Positions 42,924-51,884 of a stretch of 64,000 bases of DNA are shown piece by piece. The notes under the pieces were generated by a model that was not told the origin of the DNA, did not search any database, and saw only the letters and a list, made by a program, of their open reading frames with translations. Origin of the DNA: Dolichospermum sp. DET69 (GTDB taxonomy: Bacteria > Cyanobacteriota > Cyanobacteriia > Cyanobacteriales > Nostocaceae); NCBI GenBank assembly GCA_017355425.1, contig CP070233.1, forward strand, positions 4,071,501-4,135,500, read 5' to 3'. The translations under genes and the position numbers were made by a program. Numbering within the stretch: position 1 is the first letter of the stretch; each line of letters begins with the position of its first letter.

Positions 42924-44504
42924 TTATTCCAAATAATTATCAACCTCTAAAGGCGGTAGCACAAAATTAATTTCACTCACTTTTAAACTGGCACTTTTAG
43001 CACCGCTATATTCTGCCCATTTAGTTAAGGATTGAATTTGAGTTTGGGAGATTTGAGCTAATGGTATACAACTACCAATAGAATCCAACAAATCACCTTG
43101 AGTAAATTCTTCATTGCGACTGAAAGCATTTTGCATCCCTTCATAAATCACTTGTTCAATTTCAGCCCCAGAAAAATCTTTTGCCCGAATCGCTAATAGT
43201 TCAAAATCAAAATCAGTGCGATTAGGACGCAGACGGTTTAGATGGACTCGGAAGATTTGTAAACGCTCTGTTTTACTAGGCAGATGTACAAAAAATATTT
43301 CATCAAGTCTGCCTTTACGAATTAATTCAGCAGGAAGCAATTCAACATTATTAGCAGTGGCAATAATAAATACTGGGCTGGTTTTTTCCTGCATCCAAGT
43401 AAGCAATGTGCCGAACACGCGCCTAGATGTACCAGAATCACCGTCACTTCCAGCATTGATATTGCCAAATGCCTTATCAATTTCATCCAGCATGAGACAA
43501 CAAGGAGATATAGCCTCAGCTAGTCTAATTACCTGTCTTACCCGGTTTTCACTTTCTCCAACAATGCTACCAAATAGCCTTCCAACGTCCAATCTGAGTA
43601 ACGGTAATTTCCACTCAGCAGCAATGGTTTTAGCTGACAAACTTTTCCCAGTCCCTTGAATCCCCGCAAGTAAAACCCCCTTGGGACTGGGTAAACCGTA
43701 CTCACGCGCCGCATTGCTGAAACTATTTGCTCTGATTCTCACCCATTGCTTGAGATTTTCCAGCCCCCCAACCGAATCTAAACCAGCTTGTACAGGGATA
43801 AACTCTAAAATCCCAGTTTCTCTGATAGTTTGCCGCTTTTCCTCGATTACAGCAGCGATCGCACTCTCATTAATTTTGCCTGATTTGGCTAAACATTTTG
43901 CCAACACTCGACTAATTCGGCAACGACTCAACCCCTGGCAAGCCTTCACTAACTGCTCATAACCAGAATCGTCTAACTTAATCTTGCTCCCAACCAACTT
44001 AGAGATTAAATCATAAATTTCATCGGTATCTGGAAGTGCAAAATCAATAACGGTGCTTTCTTCCCGTAATTCTACAGGCAATCTCAATTCATGAGTTAGT
44101 AGTACGAGTGTACGCTTGTCCCGTGAAATATCCCTGGCCAAATTTTTGATTTCTCGAATTAACGGTAACTGTGCAGGGGTAATTTGACCGTTACCTGTGG
44201 GGGCTATCAAACTGGCCACATCTTTGAGAACAAATATCGTTGATTGATTAGCAGATGATTTTGCTACCCTTCCCAAAGCATCCATAGGATTCCCTTTACC
44301 CTGCCCATCTTCACTCCAGCCACGCGCGTAATCCCAGAAATAGATTTGTGATTTTCGTGATTGGCATAACACAATTAATTCTTGTTCTGCTATTTCTTCT
44401 TCTGGAGTTACTACATAAATCAAAGGAAACCTAGCCGATAACATTAATTCAAGTTCTGATTTTTCGGTTTCAGTAACTTTGTATGTCCCTGATTTTTCAG
44501 ACAT
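42924..44504 (-). CDS. Ycf46-like AAA+ ATPase
   Basis: 526 residues. The N-terminal half (LMLSARFPLIYVVTPEEEIAEQEL) matches the Ycf46-type ATPases of cyanobacteria and plastids. The AAA module follows: Walker A GIQGTGKSLSAK (~270), Walker B CCLMLDEIDKAF (~330), sensor 1 FIIATANN (~390) and an arginine-finger-like RKGRLDE. Ycf46 proteins are host genes with a proposed regulatory role. This copy sits in a mobile element together with DUF1257 and DUF2997 proteins. The start is two bases after the stop of the small upstream gene. Confidence 0.88.
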   Translation of the reverse strand: MSEKSGTYKVTETEKSELELMLSARFPLIYVVTPEEEIAEQELIVLCQSRKSQIYFWDYARGWSEDGQGKGNPMDALGRVAKSSANQSTIFVLKDVASLIAPTGNGQITPAQLPLIREIKNLARDISRDKRTLVLLTHELRLPVELREESTVIDFALPDTDEIYDLISKLVGSKIKLDDSGYEQLVKACQGLSRCRISRVLAKCLAKSGKINESAIAAVIEEKRQTIRETGILEFIPVQAGLDSVGGLENLKQWVRIRANSFSNAAREYGLPSPKGVLLAGIQGTGKSLSAKTIAAEWKLPLLRLDVGRLFGSIVGESENRVRQVIRLAEAISPCCLMLDEIDKAFGNINAGSDGDSGTSRRVFGTLLTWMQEKTSPVFIIATANNVELLPAELIRKGRLDEIFFVHLPSKTERLQIFRVHLNRLRPNRTDFDFELLAIRAKDFSGAEIEQVIYEGMQNAFSRNEEFTQGDLLDSIGSCIPLAQISQTQIQSLTKWAEYSGAKSASLKVSEINFVLPPLEVDNYLE

Positions 44505-44505
44505 T

Positions 44506-44715
44506 TCAAGAGTCTCCTAACAGCGTATAACGTTCTCTTAAACAGTTACGATTTAGTAATCTAATCCAAGTTGAAGCTTTCTTGAAATCAAACTTTTTGG
44601 CAAATTTTTTGAATTTTATACAACGGCATTTACCATTGGGAAATTGAGCTAAAAAATGCCCAGACTCAATATCAAAAATCATTACTTTCATTTTGTTTTG
44701 TTTGTCCAGTAACAA
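44506..44715 (-). CDS. Small basic protein upstream of the AAA ATPase
   Basis: 69 residues from ATG 44715 or 61 from the internal Met at 44691 (MKVMIFDIESGHFLAQFPNG). The second half is Lys/Arg-rich (CIKFKKFAKKFDFKK). Its stop is followed by the ATPase start after one base, which supports real translation. No known family. Confidence 0.55.
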   Translation of the reverse strand: MLLDKQNKMKVMIFDIESGHFLAQFPNGKCRCIKFKKFAKKFDFKKASTWIRLLNRNCLRERYTLLGDS

Positions 44716-44770
44716 AATTAGAAATTGTTATGCTCTCTCAACAAAAACGAGATAGAATTGACGAAAAACA

Positions 44771-45820
44771 CTATGCCGCAACAGGTTTTCTAGATTTTTT
44801 GGCAACTTGACTCTCCAATTCTTCAACACGCAGTTTTAATAAGTCTCTCTCATCCATTAGTTCTCTGATTTCAGCATTCAAGCCGTCAATATCAACATCT
44901 ACTTGCAACTCAGATGTAGATTTTTCTTGTAGTTGTGTTTGAAGTTTGGTAATAGTTTCGTTGGCTTGTCTGACTTGCTCTTGAGAAGTCGTTAATTGAG
45001 ACTCAATAACCAACTTTTGACCAGACTCCCCTTGCAAGGCTTGAACCTGTTCACGCATAACTATCACTTCACGTTCACGAGCCTCTAACGCACCATTTAA
45101 TTTAGCAATTTCACCTTGCCGTTCTTGTTCACGGGTTTGAACTTCTGCCAATTCAGTTAGTTGTTTAGCAAATTCATTGTTTTTGAGAACTAAATCATTG
45201 CGCTCATTCTGCACTGTTTCTAATTGCAGTCTGAATGTCTCAGAATCAGCTAATTGCTGTTTATTAATTGATAAATATGCTTCCTGCAATTCTTTACGCT
45301 GACGCTCATATTCAGCCTTATAAAAATCCAACTGCATTTGAAACTGAGGAAAATCTTTGAGTTGAGATTTTAATAAATCATTCTCTTCTGCTAAAGTTTT
45401 AATGCGATCGCCACTAATTGTAGTGTCAGCCTTTTGATGCCCAAATGTATAAAGAATAATTCCCAGTTGTTTTGATAATTGGTGAACCTCTTCAGGAATT
45501 TCTGTTTCATCTAAAGTTTGGTCATCATTTAAAATTTCTGCAACAAGGTTTTTCTCACCCTTGCTGGCTTTAAGTGCCTGAGTATTATCTTTCCGCCATT
45601 CTTCCAAGAATCTACAAATATTCTCAGAACTTCCACCAATCCCGTAAATTTCCTTGAGAGCCGCTTGTACAGAACGGACAACAATCCGAATACGATTTTT
45701 TTGCAGCACGGCACAAGCTTGATCAACCATCTCCCGATTGACGCTGTTGTACCTGATAGTTTTATCAAACTCAAAACCAGATAAATCTAGGGTTGTAAAT
45801 GTTGTTGGTAGCTTGGTCAT
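44771..45820 (-). CDS. KfrA-like coiled-coil DNA-binding protein
   Basis: From ATG 45820 (MTKLPTTFTTLDLSG) the protein has 349 residues; an earlier Met at 45853 would add 11. Residues ~25-80 resemble the KfrA N-terminal helical DNA-binding domain (ACAVLQKNRIRIVVRSVQAA, then LKEIYGIGGSSENI). Residues ~150-345 are a long heptad-rich coiled coil. KfrA proteins are plasmid accessory factors linked to partition and autoregulation. This supports a plasmid-like origin of the element. It is the first gene of the minus-strand block after the XRE regulator. Confidence 0.72.
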   Translation of the reverse strand: MTKLPTTFTTLDLSGFEFDKTIRYNSVNREMVDQACAVLQKNRIRIVVRSVQAALKEIYGIGGSSENICRFLEEWRKDNTQALKASKGEKNLVAEILNDDQTLDETEIPEEVHQLSKQLGIILYTFGHQKADTTISGDRIKTLAEENDLLKSQLKDFPQFQMQLDFYKAEYERQRKELQEAYLSINKQQLADSETFRLQLETVQNERNDLVLKNNEFAKQLTELAEVQTREQERQGEIAKLNGALEAREREVIVMREQVQALQGESGQKLVIESQLTTSQEQVRQANETITKLQTQLQEKSTSELQVDVDIDGLNAEIRELMDERDLLKLRVEELESQVAKKSRKPVAA

Positions 45821-45968
45821 AGCAGAAACCAATATGGTGCTTGTAAAAACCATGCTACCACAGCTACCATCTTGGTGTATACGCTAATTATTAAATTTTG
45901 TTAAGTTGAGGCATAGAAAAATAACGTATTTGACGCAGATTCTACGCCATAAGTTTCAAAAAGTGAAA

Positions 45969-46292
45969 CTAAATATTTTCTAACCGAGTTGCAATTTGCC
46001 TCAAAAGAGATACTAGTTGTTCTTTAGAAGCCCCTGAAATCATTGCTGATAGACGTTCATAATGAGATAAGGTTTGTCTTCCCTCCAGATAATCCATAAG
46101 TTCATTTACTGTTTCACCCCTTAATTTAGCGATTTTTTCTAAATTAGGACGTTTTGGGATCGTATTACACGATTCCCAGTCAATAATTGTACTGTGCTGT
46201 ACACCGAGTTCTCTGGCAAAACTCCTGAGATCCCTGCCAGCCCTTAGATTTACAATTATTTCAGCAAATCTTTTTTTAGCCTCTAAATCCAC
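45969..46292 (-). CDS. XRE-family transcriptional regulator
   Basis: 107 residues. The helix-turn-helix is visible at 10-60: FAEIIVNLRAGRDLRSFARE, then LGVQHSTIIDWESCNTIPKRPNLEKIAKL. A C-terminal helical stretch of about 30 residues may dimerise. It is divergent from the gene at 46369, and an inverted repeat lies between them. A regulator of this type, located between the two transcription blocks, may act as the switch of the element. Confidence 0.85.
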   Translation of the reverse strand: MDLEAKKRFAEIIVNLRAGRDLRSFARELGVQHSTIIDWESCNTIPKRPNLEKIAKLRGETVNELMDYLEGRQTLSHYERLSAMISGASKEQLVSLLRQIATRLENI

Positions 46293-46320
46293 TTGATTAC
46301 ACCCTTGATATCTATTGGAT

Positions 46321-46339
46321 GTATCAGAAAATTAGATAC
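46321..46339. promoter_or_regulatory. Candidate operator between divergent regulator genes
   Basis: GTATC, nine bases, GATAC forms an inverted repeat in the 76-base space between the XRE gene (start 46292) and the opposite gene (start 46369). The position is suitable for autoregulation of both genes. Evidence is location and symmetry only. Confidence 0.35.
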
Positions 46340-46368
46340 TTTTGTGGTTGTCATAGAAACCAACTTGG

Positions 46369-46755
46369 ATGATAATGAATATACAAAAGATAGAAACCAG
46401 GATGGTGTTTATCATGAAAACTGAGAACGTAAAAAGAAGAAATCGAACTCGCAAAAACAAAGAATTTCAGCCTAAACAGTTAAAAGTGCAAAATCGTGGT
46501 GACGGGAAGGTTCAAAAAACGCTCTCTATTAGGCAAGAAACACATCATGCACTGGCAAGAATTGCCCATGACAGGAATCTCTGGGAGTCCGATTTGGCGG
46601 AGATGGCTATTTGTACATATTTGGGGATTGAACCGCCACCACCGCCCATGGAAAAAAGTAAGCACATTAAGAATATGGGCGATAACAGAAAATTCCCAAA
46701 TCCCGCAGGACTTAACAACTTATCAAAAATAGAATCAAAAGAAATTACTCCGTAG
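46369..46755 (+). CDS. Small basic, probably DNA-binding protein (ribbon-helix-helix-like)
   Basis: 128 residues from ATG 46369; starts at 46375, 46402 or 46414 are also possible, the last giving a very basic beginning (MKTENVKRRNRTRKNKEF). The segment VQKTLSIRQETHHALARIAHDRN, then WESDLAEMAICTYLGI has the strand-helix-helix pattern of RHH/CopG-like proteins. It precedes the primase-helicase by 46 bases on the same strand and could control its copy number. Family assignment is tentative. Confidence 0.6.
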   Translation: MIMNIQKIETRMVFIMKTENVKRRNRTRKNKEFQPKQLKVQNRGDGKVQKTLSIRQETHHALARIAHDRNLWESDLAEMAICTYLGIEPPPPPMEKSKHIKNMGDNRKFPNPAGLNNLSKIESKEITP

Positions 46756-46801
46756 ACAGAACTTCTTATTGTCCACCCTTAAATAATTTCAAGAAGTAAC
46801 A

Positions 46802-49800
46802 ATGTTTGCTAGAGAACTCCCAACATTTTCAATATTCGACCACCTAAATAAATTGCAAATAGTCAGACAGACTCGAACTGCTATTAGGGCTATTTGTCCA
46901 ATTTGTGGTGGTAACAATCTTGAGATCACAACATCTGGCAAAACTGCCGGACGTTACGCTTGTTATTCCAATATTGGATGTACATCAGAACAGATTAGAG
47001 AAGCGATCGCTCCATTGGTCCAAGGCAACACACCCAGATTAGAAGCCTTTGAAAAAGCTGGAAGTCATTATAGGGGTTTGGGCAGACGGATAAACCTAAG
47101 AGTTTTACCTGCACCGCTCAAACTCTACAAGCCTGTACTTTTACCAGCAGGTGAAATAGTTCTGGCCACACTTCCAGAAGATGTAGATGTTCTACCAATA
47201 GTTCAAAAGGGACTTAACACAGAAATCATCTATCACTACAGTTGTGAGCAGTGGGTATTAAGAACTGACTTTTATAACGAAGCCGGAGAACGCACCCATA
47301 AAACGACGAAGCCTTGGCATATCAACGCAGACAGTAAGAACGTCAATTCCAAGGGTGAAAAACCATGGCCAATTTACAGAATCCATGAAGCTGAACAATT
47401 TGCAGTTGATCAATGGGTGTTGGGTGTTGAGGGCGAAAAGTCTGTGGAAGCAGCCCGTTTTCTTGGTATTTGCACCGTTACTTGGATGGGTTCAGCCTGG
47501 TCTGATGTTGATTTAGAAAGTGGGTTAATTTCTCTCAAAAAGGCGGGTGTGGCTGGTTTAATCTACTTGCCAGACAATGATGAGATTGGCATGAAAAAGG
47601 CATTAGCGATTGCCAACGCAGCCGCCAAAATCCAATTTCCTTGTCTCGTCTTGAACCCGTTGGAACTTTGGGAAGAAATGCCAGAAAAAGGCGATATTGC
47701 CGACTGGATAGTAGCTAATGGGGATTGGAGTCGTGAACAGTTCATTGCAATAATGAACCGGCTGATAGGACAAACTGCTGATAAATTTACTGAAAAACTT
47801 GTCAACTGGGATGCTGAATTTATCGAATATGGGGGTGATGGTGGTAATCATAGATCAATTATTGAGTCCTGGTGTGAAGCTGAATTTTCGGATTTGGTGG
47901 CTGAAAAGTATCGTGATCAGTTGGCTTGGAATGTGGAGGAAGAACAATGGTACAGATATTCTGCAAACATTGATGGTATTTGGGGATTAGAAACCTCTGA
48001 TGCTGTCTCATTGATTTGTGAAATAGAAATCAAACCCTACAAGTATTATTTCTGTGACAAATATGGTAGACCTCACCCTATCTCACACGGTTTCACTTCG
48101 GGCGTTGAGCGCAAATTAAGAGCAAAATTAGCCGTTAAAGAATGGGATGAAATTACGGGTTTCATTCCTATGATTAACGGGCTGTTAAATCCTACAACTC
48201 TTGAACTTACCCCCCACTGTCCCGCCCATAGACTGACTTGGTGTTTACCCTATCAATATTCGGCGATCGCAACTTGTCAACCGATTATTGACTGGTTTAA
48301 TTCTCAAGTTCAAGATCAGGGGACTATAGATGTTTTACGGGCTTATCTTTATGCTGTCGCCAGTGGTAAATCAGAGTGGCAACAATATTTAGAAATCATC
48401 GGCAAGGGTGGGACTGGTAAGGGGACTTATACCCGATTAGCACAGGCACTTGTAGGACTTAGAAATACCCACTCTACAAAACTGCAAAAACTGGAAAAAT
48501 CTAACTTTGAATCTGCTTCACTCAAAGGTAAACGCCTATGTGTGATCACTGACTCAGAAAGATTTGCGGGTGAGGTTTCAATACTTAAAGCTATGACTGG
48601 TTCTGATTTAATCCCCTACGAAGTCAAGGGTAAACAATCTACATCAGGTTTTATATATCCTGGGATGATAATTATTGCTGGTAATGAAGCGATCGCATCA
48701 TCAGATTATACATCTGGCACAGAACGTCGTCGGATTGGTGTCTGGTTTGATCAGCAGGTTGAGCGTAAAGACCAGCGTGTTTTACTAGATTTTCGGACTA
48801 ACGGCGAAATGTTTGGGGAGTTTGCCGGATATATCCCCGGACTTCTTAACTGGGTTCTGAGTATGGGTGAAGTTCGTGCTAAGGAACTTCTGAAAAATCA
48901 CTGTGAAGCTTCCCAATTACTCTGTCAGCAAAAAGCAACCATGCTGACAGAAACCAATCCTTTAGCAGCTTGGGCAGATGAAGAACTTGTACAAGAAACT
49001 GGGTATAGAAATTATGTAGGCATTGCCCAACAAATCAGATTTACAACGGGTGATATAGGTCAATCTGAATCCTGGACTGCATATCGCAACGCCAATACTT
49101 GGCTTTATCCTAACTATTGTCAATACGCGCAAAACACAGGCACAAATCCGTTATCTCAGAAACGGTTCACCAGTTTGTTACTTGATTTGTTACAGGCACA
49201 GTTAAAGTTGCCAATTTCCAAAGGAACAGACAGAAAGGGGTCTTATTTTCAAGGGATCAGAATAAGAACAGGTAGCGATGATGACATTTCTACATTAATC
49301 ACAAAATTGTCTGAATTAGAACTAAATAATAGTGATTTGAATACTGAATCAGAAAAATGTGATGGGTCGTGTGATGGGTTGGTGATGGATAATGTGATGG
49401 CTAGACCAATTGTACAGCAAGCCTGTGATGGGTGTGATGGCAAAATTGACAATTATTCAATTGAGAATGAGAACACAAAAAATAGTCTAAGTATGAATAC
49501 TGGTACAGCCTTACAAGAAAATTTGGCTTCTGACCCATCACAACCCATCACACAGGTAGTTGTAGAAGTGCCTGAAACTTTTGCTGTAGTTGAGTTTGAA
49601 GCTACTGTGATGGGTGAATTTGTACCATCACAATTACAAGAGTTGCAACAATCAGGAGAAGTTGCCAATACTGAGACAGAAAAAGCAGAAGATTTTATCA
49701 ATGTAATTGCTGAAAGAAACAACAAATTCCCCATCGGTTCTTATGTTTACTACAAGGATTCCAGGTTTAAAGGATTTGGGGACTTAGGAAGCAAAAGACT

Positions 49801-49942
49801 ATGCCAAGTAATTGCACATTTAGATTGGTGTCCAGAACATATTCAAGTTAAAGGTAAAGGCGTTGAAGGAATCGTAGCGTGTGCTGACTGCAAGCCTCTA
49901 ACCCGGTATGAAGAATTAAAGCTTGGTTTGTCTAGAAAATAG
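46802..49942 (+). CDS. Primase-helicase (zinc finger, TOPRIM-like, SF3/D5-type helicase)
   Basis: 1046 residues. An N-terminal zinc site CPICGGN with further Cys near 55 and 60 is followed by a TOPRIM/DUF3854-like region (VLGVEGEKSVEAARFLG ~205; IYLPDNDEIGMKKA ~255). A helicase domain follows: GKGGTGKGTYT (~540), LCVITDSERF (~580) and IIIAGNEAIASSDYTSGTER (~620). This layout is typical of replication proteins of plasmids, phage satellites and integrative elements. The last 250 residues are low-complexity (CDG-rich, then acidic) before a conserved-looking end. The region 49358-49615 contains iteron-like repeats. It is the replication initiator candidate of the element. Confidence 0.88.
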   Translation: MFARELPTFSIFDHLNKLQIVRQTRTAIRAICPICGGNNLEITTSGKTAGRYACYSNIGCTSEQIREAIAPLVQGNTPRLEAFEKAGSHYRGLGRRINLRVLPAPLKLYKPVLLPAGEIVLATLPEDVDVLPIVQKGLNTEIIYHYSCEQWVLRTDFYNEAGERTHKTTKPWHINADSKNVNSKGEKPWPIYRIHEAEQFAVDQWVLGVEGEKSVEAARFLGICTVTWMGSAWSDVDLESGLISLKKAGVAGLIYLPDNDEIGMKKALAIANAAAKIQFPCLVLNPLELWEEMPEKGDIADWIVANGDWSREQFIAIMNRLIGQTADKFTEKLVNWDAEFIEYGGDGGNHRSIIESWCEAEFSDLVAEKYRDQLAWNVEEEQWYRYSANIDGIWGLETSDAVSLICEIEIKPYKYYFCDKYGRPHPISHGFTSGVERKLRAKLAVKEWDEITGFIPMINGLLNPTTLELTPHCPAHRLTWCLPYQYSAIATCQPIIDWFNSQVQDQGTIDVLRAYLYAVASGKSEWQQYLEIIGKGGTGKGTYTRLAQALVGLRNTHSTKLQKLEKSNFESASLKGKRLCVITDSERFAGEVSILKAMTGSDLIPYEVKGKQSTSGFIYPGMIIIAGNEAIASSDYTSGTERRRIGVWFDQQVERKDQRVLLDFRTNGEMFGEFAGYIPGLLNWVLSMGEVRAKELLKNHCEASQLLCQQKATMLTETNPLAAWADEELVQETGYRNYVGIAQQIRFTTGDIGQSESWTAYRNANTWLYPNYCQYAQNTGTNPLSQKRFTSLLLDLLQAQLKLPISKGTDRKGSYFQGIRIRTGSDDDISTLITKLSELELNNSDLNTESEKCDGSCDGLVMDNVMARPIVQQACDGCDGKIDNYSIENENTKNSLSMNTGTALQENLASDPSQPITQVVVEVPETFAVVEFEATVMGEFVPSQLQELQQSGEVANTETEKAEDFINVIAERNNKFPIGSYVYYKDSRFKGFGDLGSKRLCQVIAHLDWCPEHIQVKGKGVEGIVACADCKPLTRYEELKLGLSRK
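49358..49615. repeat. Iteron-like TGTGATGGGT repeats inside the primase-helicase gene
   Basis: Full copies of TGTGATGGGT lie at 49358, 49370, 49424 and 49606, and shortened TGTGATGG copies at 49393 and 49433. Two inverted copies stand side by side at 49533-49542 and 49543-49552. They code a Cys-Asp-Gly-rich, poorly structured part of the protein. The repeated unit, spacing and location in the rep gene suggest a replication origin. Confidence 0.6.
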
Positions 49943-50040
49943 CTTCATTTTTTACCTTCATATTCAATTTTTATTTTTCTTTCCTCCCTCCCATTCCCTA
50001 CCCCCTATTCACTATTCACTAATAACAACAACAAATATCC

Positions 50041-50166
50041 ATGAAAGAAACATTTCCAGAATTACTTAGAAGGTTGGCGATTGCTCACTATCAGAGAAAG
50101 CTAAACGAAGGACTTTGTTCACTTCCAGAAAACATAAAATTCGTTCAACTACCAAAGGTTTCTTAG
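50041..50166 (+). CDS. Small 41-residue ORF
   Basis: ATG 50041 to TAG 50166 gives MKETFPELLRRLAIAHYQRK and a further 21 residues. It lies between the primase-helicase and the next small gene, whose start follows two bases after its stop. Codon use and tight packing support it, but no family is recognised. Confidence 0.4.
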   Translation: MKETFPELLRRLAIAHYQRKLNEGLCSLPENIKFVQLPKVS

Positions 50167-50168
50167 TC

Positions 50169-50402
50169 ATGAATAAGTATGTAAATGAAGCTGAATTAAT
50201 AAAACATAGACAAGAGTTAAAATCTCACTGTCACAAGTTAATTGATTTAATATTTCGCCATATATACGGAATAAAACTCTTGCTGTTTTCTGCTAAATGC
50301 CTTGAATCAATTGCTGACTACAAAGCTAATCGCAGTGGTAATTATGTTGAAAAGTTTCCCATGACTTTAGAGGACATACAAGAGTTAGAAGCATCGAATT
50401 AA
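50169..50402 (+). CDS. Small 77-residue helical protein
   Basis: ATG 50169 gives MNKYVNEAELIKHRQELKSH, then a hydrophobic stretch LIDLIFRHIYGIKLLLFSA (~25-45) and a polar end. The upstream-extended frame to 50115 is not needed. A tandem AATTAAC repeat (50398-50420) follows the stop. The role is unknown; the position between replication and excision genes suggests an accessory role. Confidence 0.45.
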   Translation: MNKYVNEAELIKHRQELKSHCHKLIDLIFRHIYGIKLLLFSAKCLESIADYKANRSGNYVEKFPMTLEDIQELEASN

Positions 50403-50434
50403 CAATTAACAATTAACAATTAGGAGTTTTGAAT

Positions 50435-50662
50435 ATGGAATGGCAAAGAACAAAACAAGCGGCTGAATCTCTGAGTTTAATTTCTTGTGACCAACTAAGA
50501 AAATTTGTTCGTGAAGGATTTTTCAAAGAAGGTATAGACTATCGAGATATTAGATTAAACGGGCGAGTCAAACCGAATTATCAATTTCATATCGAAAACT
50601 GTAAGAAAAAACTTGGTTTGAGTCCCAGTAAAAGAGTTGCTCACAAAAAAGTTCCTGGGTAA
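50435..50662 (+). CDS. Excisionase-like small DNA-binding protein
   Basis: 76 residues from ATG 50435, with a good ribosome-binding site TAGGAG at 50421-50426. MEWQRTKQAAESLSLISCDQLRKFVREG has the winged-helix pattern of small excisionase/AlpA-type proteins, with basic residues at the C-terminal end. It is convergent with the integrase, whose stop lies nine bases away. An excisionase beside an integrase would fit; the assignment is by position and pattern. Confidence 0.5.
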   Translation: MEWQRTKQAAESLSLISCDQLRKFVREGFFKEGIDYRDIRLNGRVKPNYQFHIENCKKKLGLSPSKRVAHKKVPG

Positions 50663-50671
50663 AAAAGTGGC

Positions 50672-51739
50672 TTAGTCTGGTGTTTTAATACTTTCCTCAA
50701 ACACCCGTCGTTTTTCAGATTCTCCAATCCATCTTTGATAAGTTTTTAGATACACTCCCGGTTCGTGACCAGCCCAACTAGCAGCGATCGCCACCGGGAT
50801 TTTGTATTCTGTAGCTAACCTTATGCAGTAGGCATGACGTAAGCAGTAGGGAGTAAATGATACTTTCTTTCTGGCAAATGTCCGGGTCACTCTACCACCA
50901 TACTCTTTAAAAGTATCAGCATTACATGGGAGCGTGGCTTGTTCCCATAGCTGCCATTCTTTAGCCCATTCGAGATAATAGGGGTAAACTTCCCTGTACC
51001 CTGTTTTACCTTTTAGAACTTTCAACAAGTGCGGATGTTCTGGTGAGATTTCACAGAAAAATAATTCATGGGGTCGAAGTCCATAAGCCGCTAATACCCC
51101 ATAACCCCACAACCAATGTCCAGTAAATAAATTTCTGCTGTCCTCAATTTCTTTTTTACTAGGGATATTCCGGGGTATCGTCTCACTACTCCCATACGTC
51201 CCCAAATATGGTTTTAAATCTACAGTTATCCCCGCAAATTTAGCCAATGCCAGCAGCTTCTCACATACCCGTTTACGTTTACGGGTGTTGGCGGTGGTTT
51301 TCCCTGCTGCGGCGATGATTGTTGCTGATGTTAATTCCCTTTCTAGAAGTTGCCACGCTGGTAGGTAATCTGATTTCCAAGTAGTTTCAGTGGTAGGGGT
51401 GCGGCCTTTGCGGTTGTAATAATCAACTTCAAATTTCTTAACCCATGATTGGGCATCGCCAACCGGTGTTAATGGTTCTTCTAAATAGTCGGACCAGGTG
51501 AATTGTTTTTGAGCCAGTAATCCACCAACTTTTTTGGCTTCAGCTTCAGCATATTGCAGCCCTGCGGGGTTGGCATAGCATCCTAAAGCTAGATATTGCT
51601 GATAGGGTGGCTTATCAATTCCTGGTTTTGCCGGGAATGTGCCACGCAGTGAAAGCCTGTCTCCACGTTGACAGACTGTAACGCCGATTCTCCCAGCTTT
51701 TAGACGTTCATTGACTTCCTCTAGAGTCCATTTGACCAT
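50672..51739 (-). CDS. int: Tyrosine recombinase / integrase
   Basis: 355 residues. The catalytic residues are visible: Arg in GLRPHEL (~223), Lys in GKTGYR (~245), His-Arg-type box YCLRHAYC (~300), WAGHEPGVYLKTYQRW with His and the nucleophile Tyr (~330-340). An SAM-like core-binding domain lies at ~90-190. It starts 145 bases downstream of the 3' end of tRNA-Arg in the same orientation, the classical position for integrases that use a tRNA gene as attachment site. It would integrate and excise the element that extends leftwards. Confidence 0.9.
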   Translation of the reverse strand: MVKWTLEEVNERLKAGRIGVTVCQRGDRLSLRGTFPAKPGIDKPPYQQYLALGCYANPAGLQYAEAEAKKVGGLLAQKQFTWSDYLEEPLTPVGDAQSWVKKFEVDYYNRKGRTPTTETTWKSDYLPAWQLLERELTSATIIAAAGKTTANTRKRKRVCEKLLALAKFAGITVDLKPYLGTYGSSETIPRNIPSKKEIEDSRNLFTGHWLWGYGVLAAYGLRPHELFFCEISPEHPHLLKVLKGKTGYREVYPYYLEWAKEWQLWEQATLPCNADTFKEYGGRVTRTFARKKVSFTPYCLRHAYCIRLATEYKIPVAIAASWAGHEPGVYLKTYQRWIGESEKRRVFEESIKTPD

Positions 51740-51850
51740 TTTGGTTGTGCTAGTTCTGAACTAAATCTTAGTTATCTTCTATTATATTCCAGTGCATTCT
51801 AGAACATTCGGAATAGTTGAACTAACTACCGGAATGAGTGTAGATACAAG

Positions 51851-51877
51851 AAAACCCTCGCAGTTGCAAGGGTTTTA
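51851..51877 (-). terminator. Terminator of the tRNA-Arg gene
   Basis: AAAACCCT and AGGGTTTT form a stem around a nine-base, C/G-containing loop region, seven bases after the tRNA 3' end on the minus strand. The A/T-rich arms give the needed U tract. Confidence 0.75.
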
Positions 51878-51884
51878 AGTTAAT

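Noticed and set aside
49358-49615. CRISPR array
   Set aside because: The repeated unit is only ten bases, spacing is irregular, copies occur in both orientations and the region is coding. No other regular repeat-spacer array is seen in the window.
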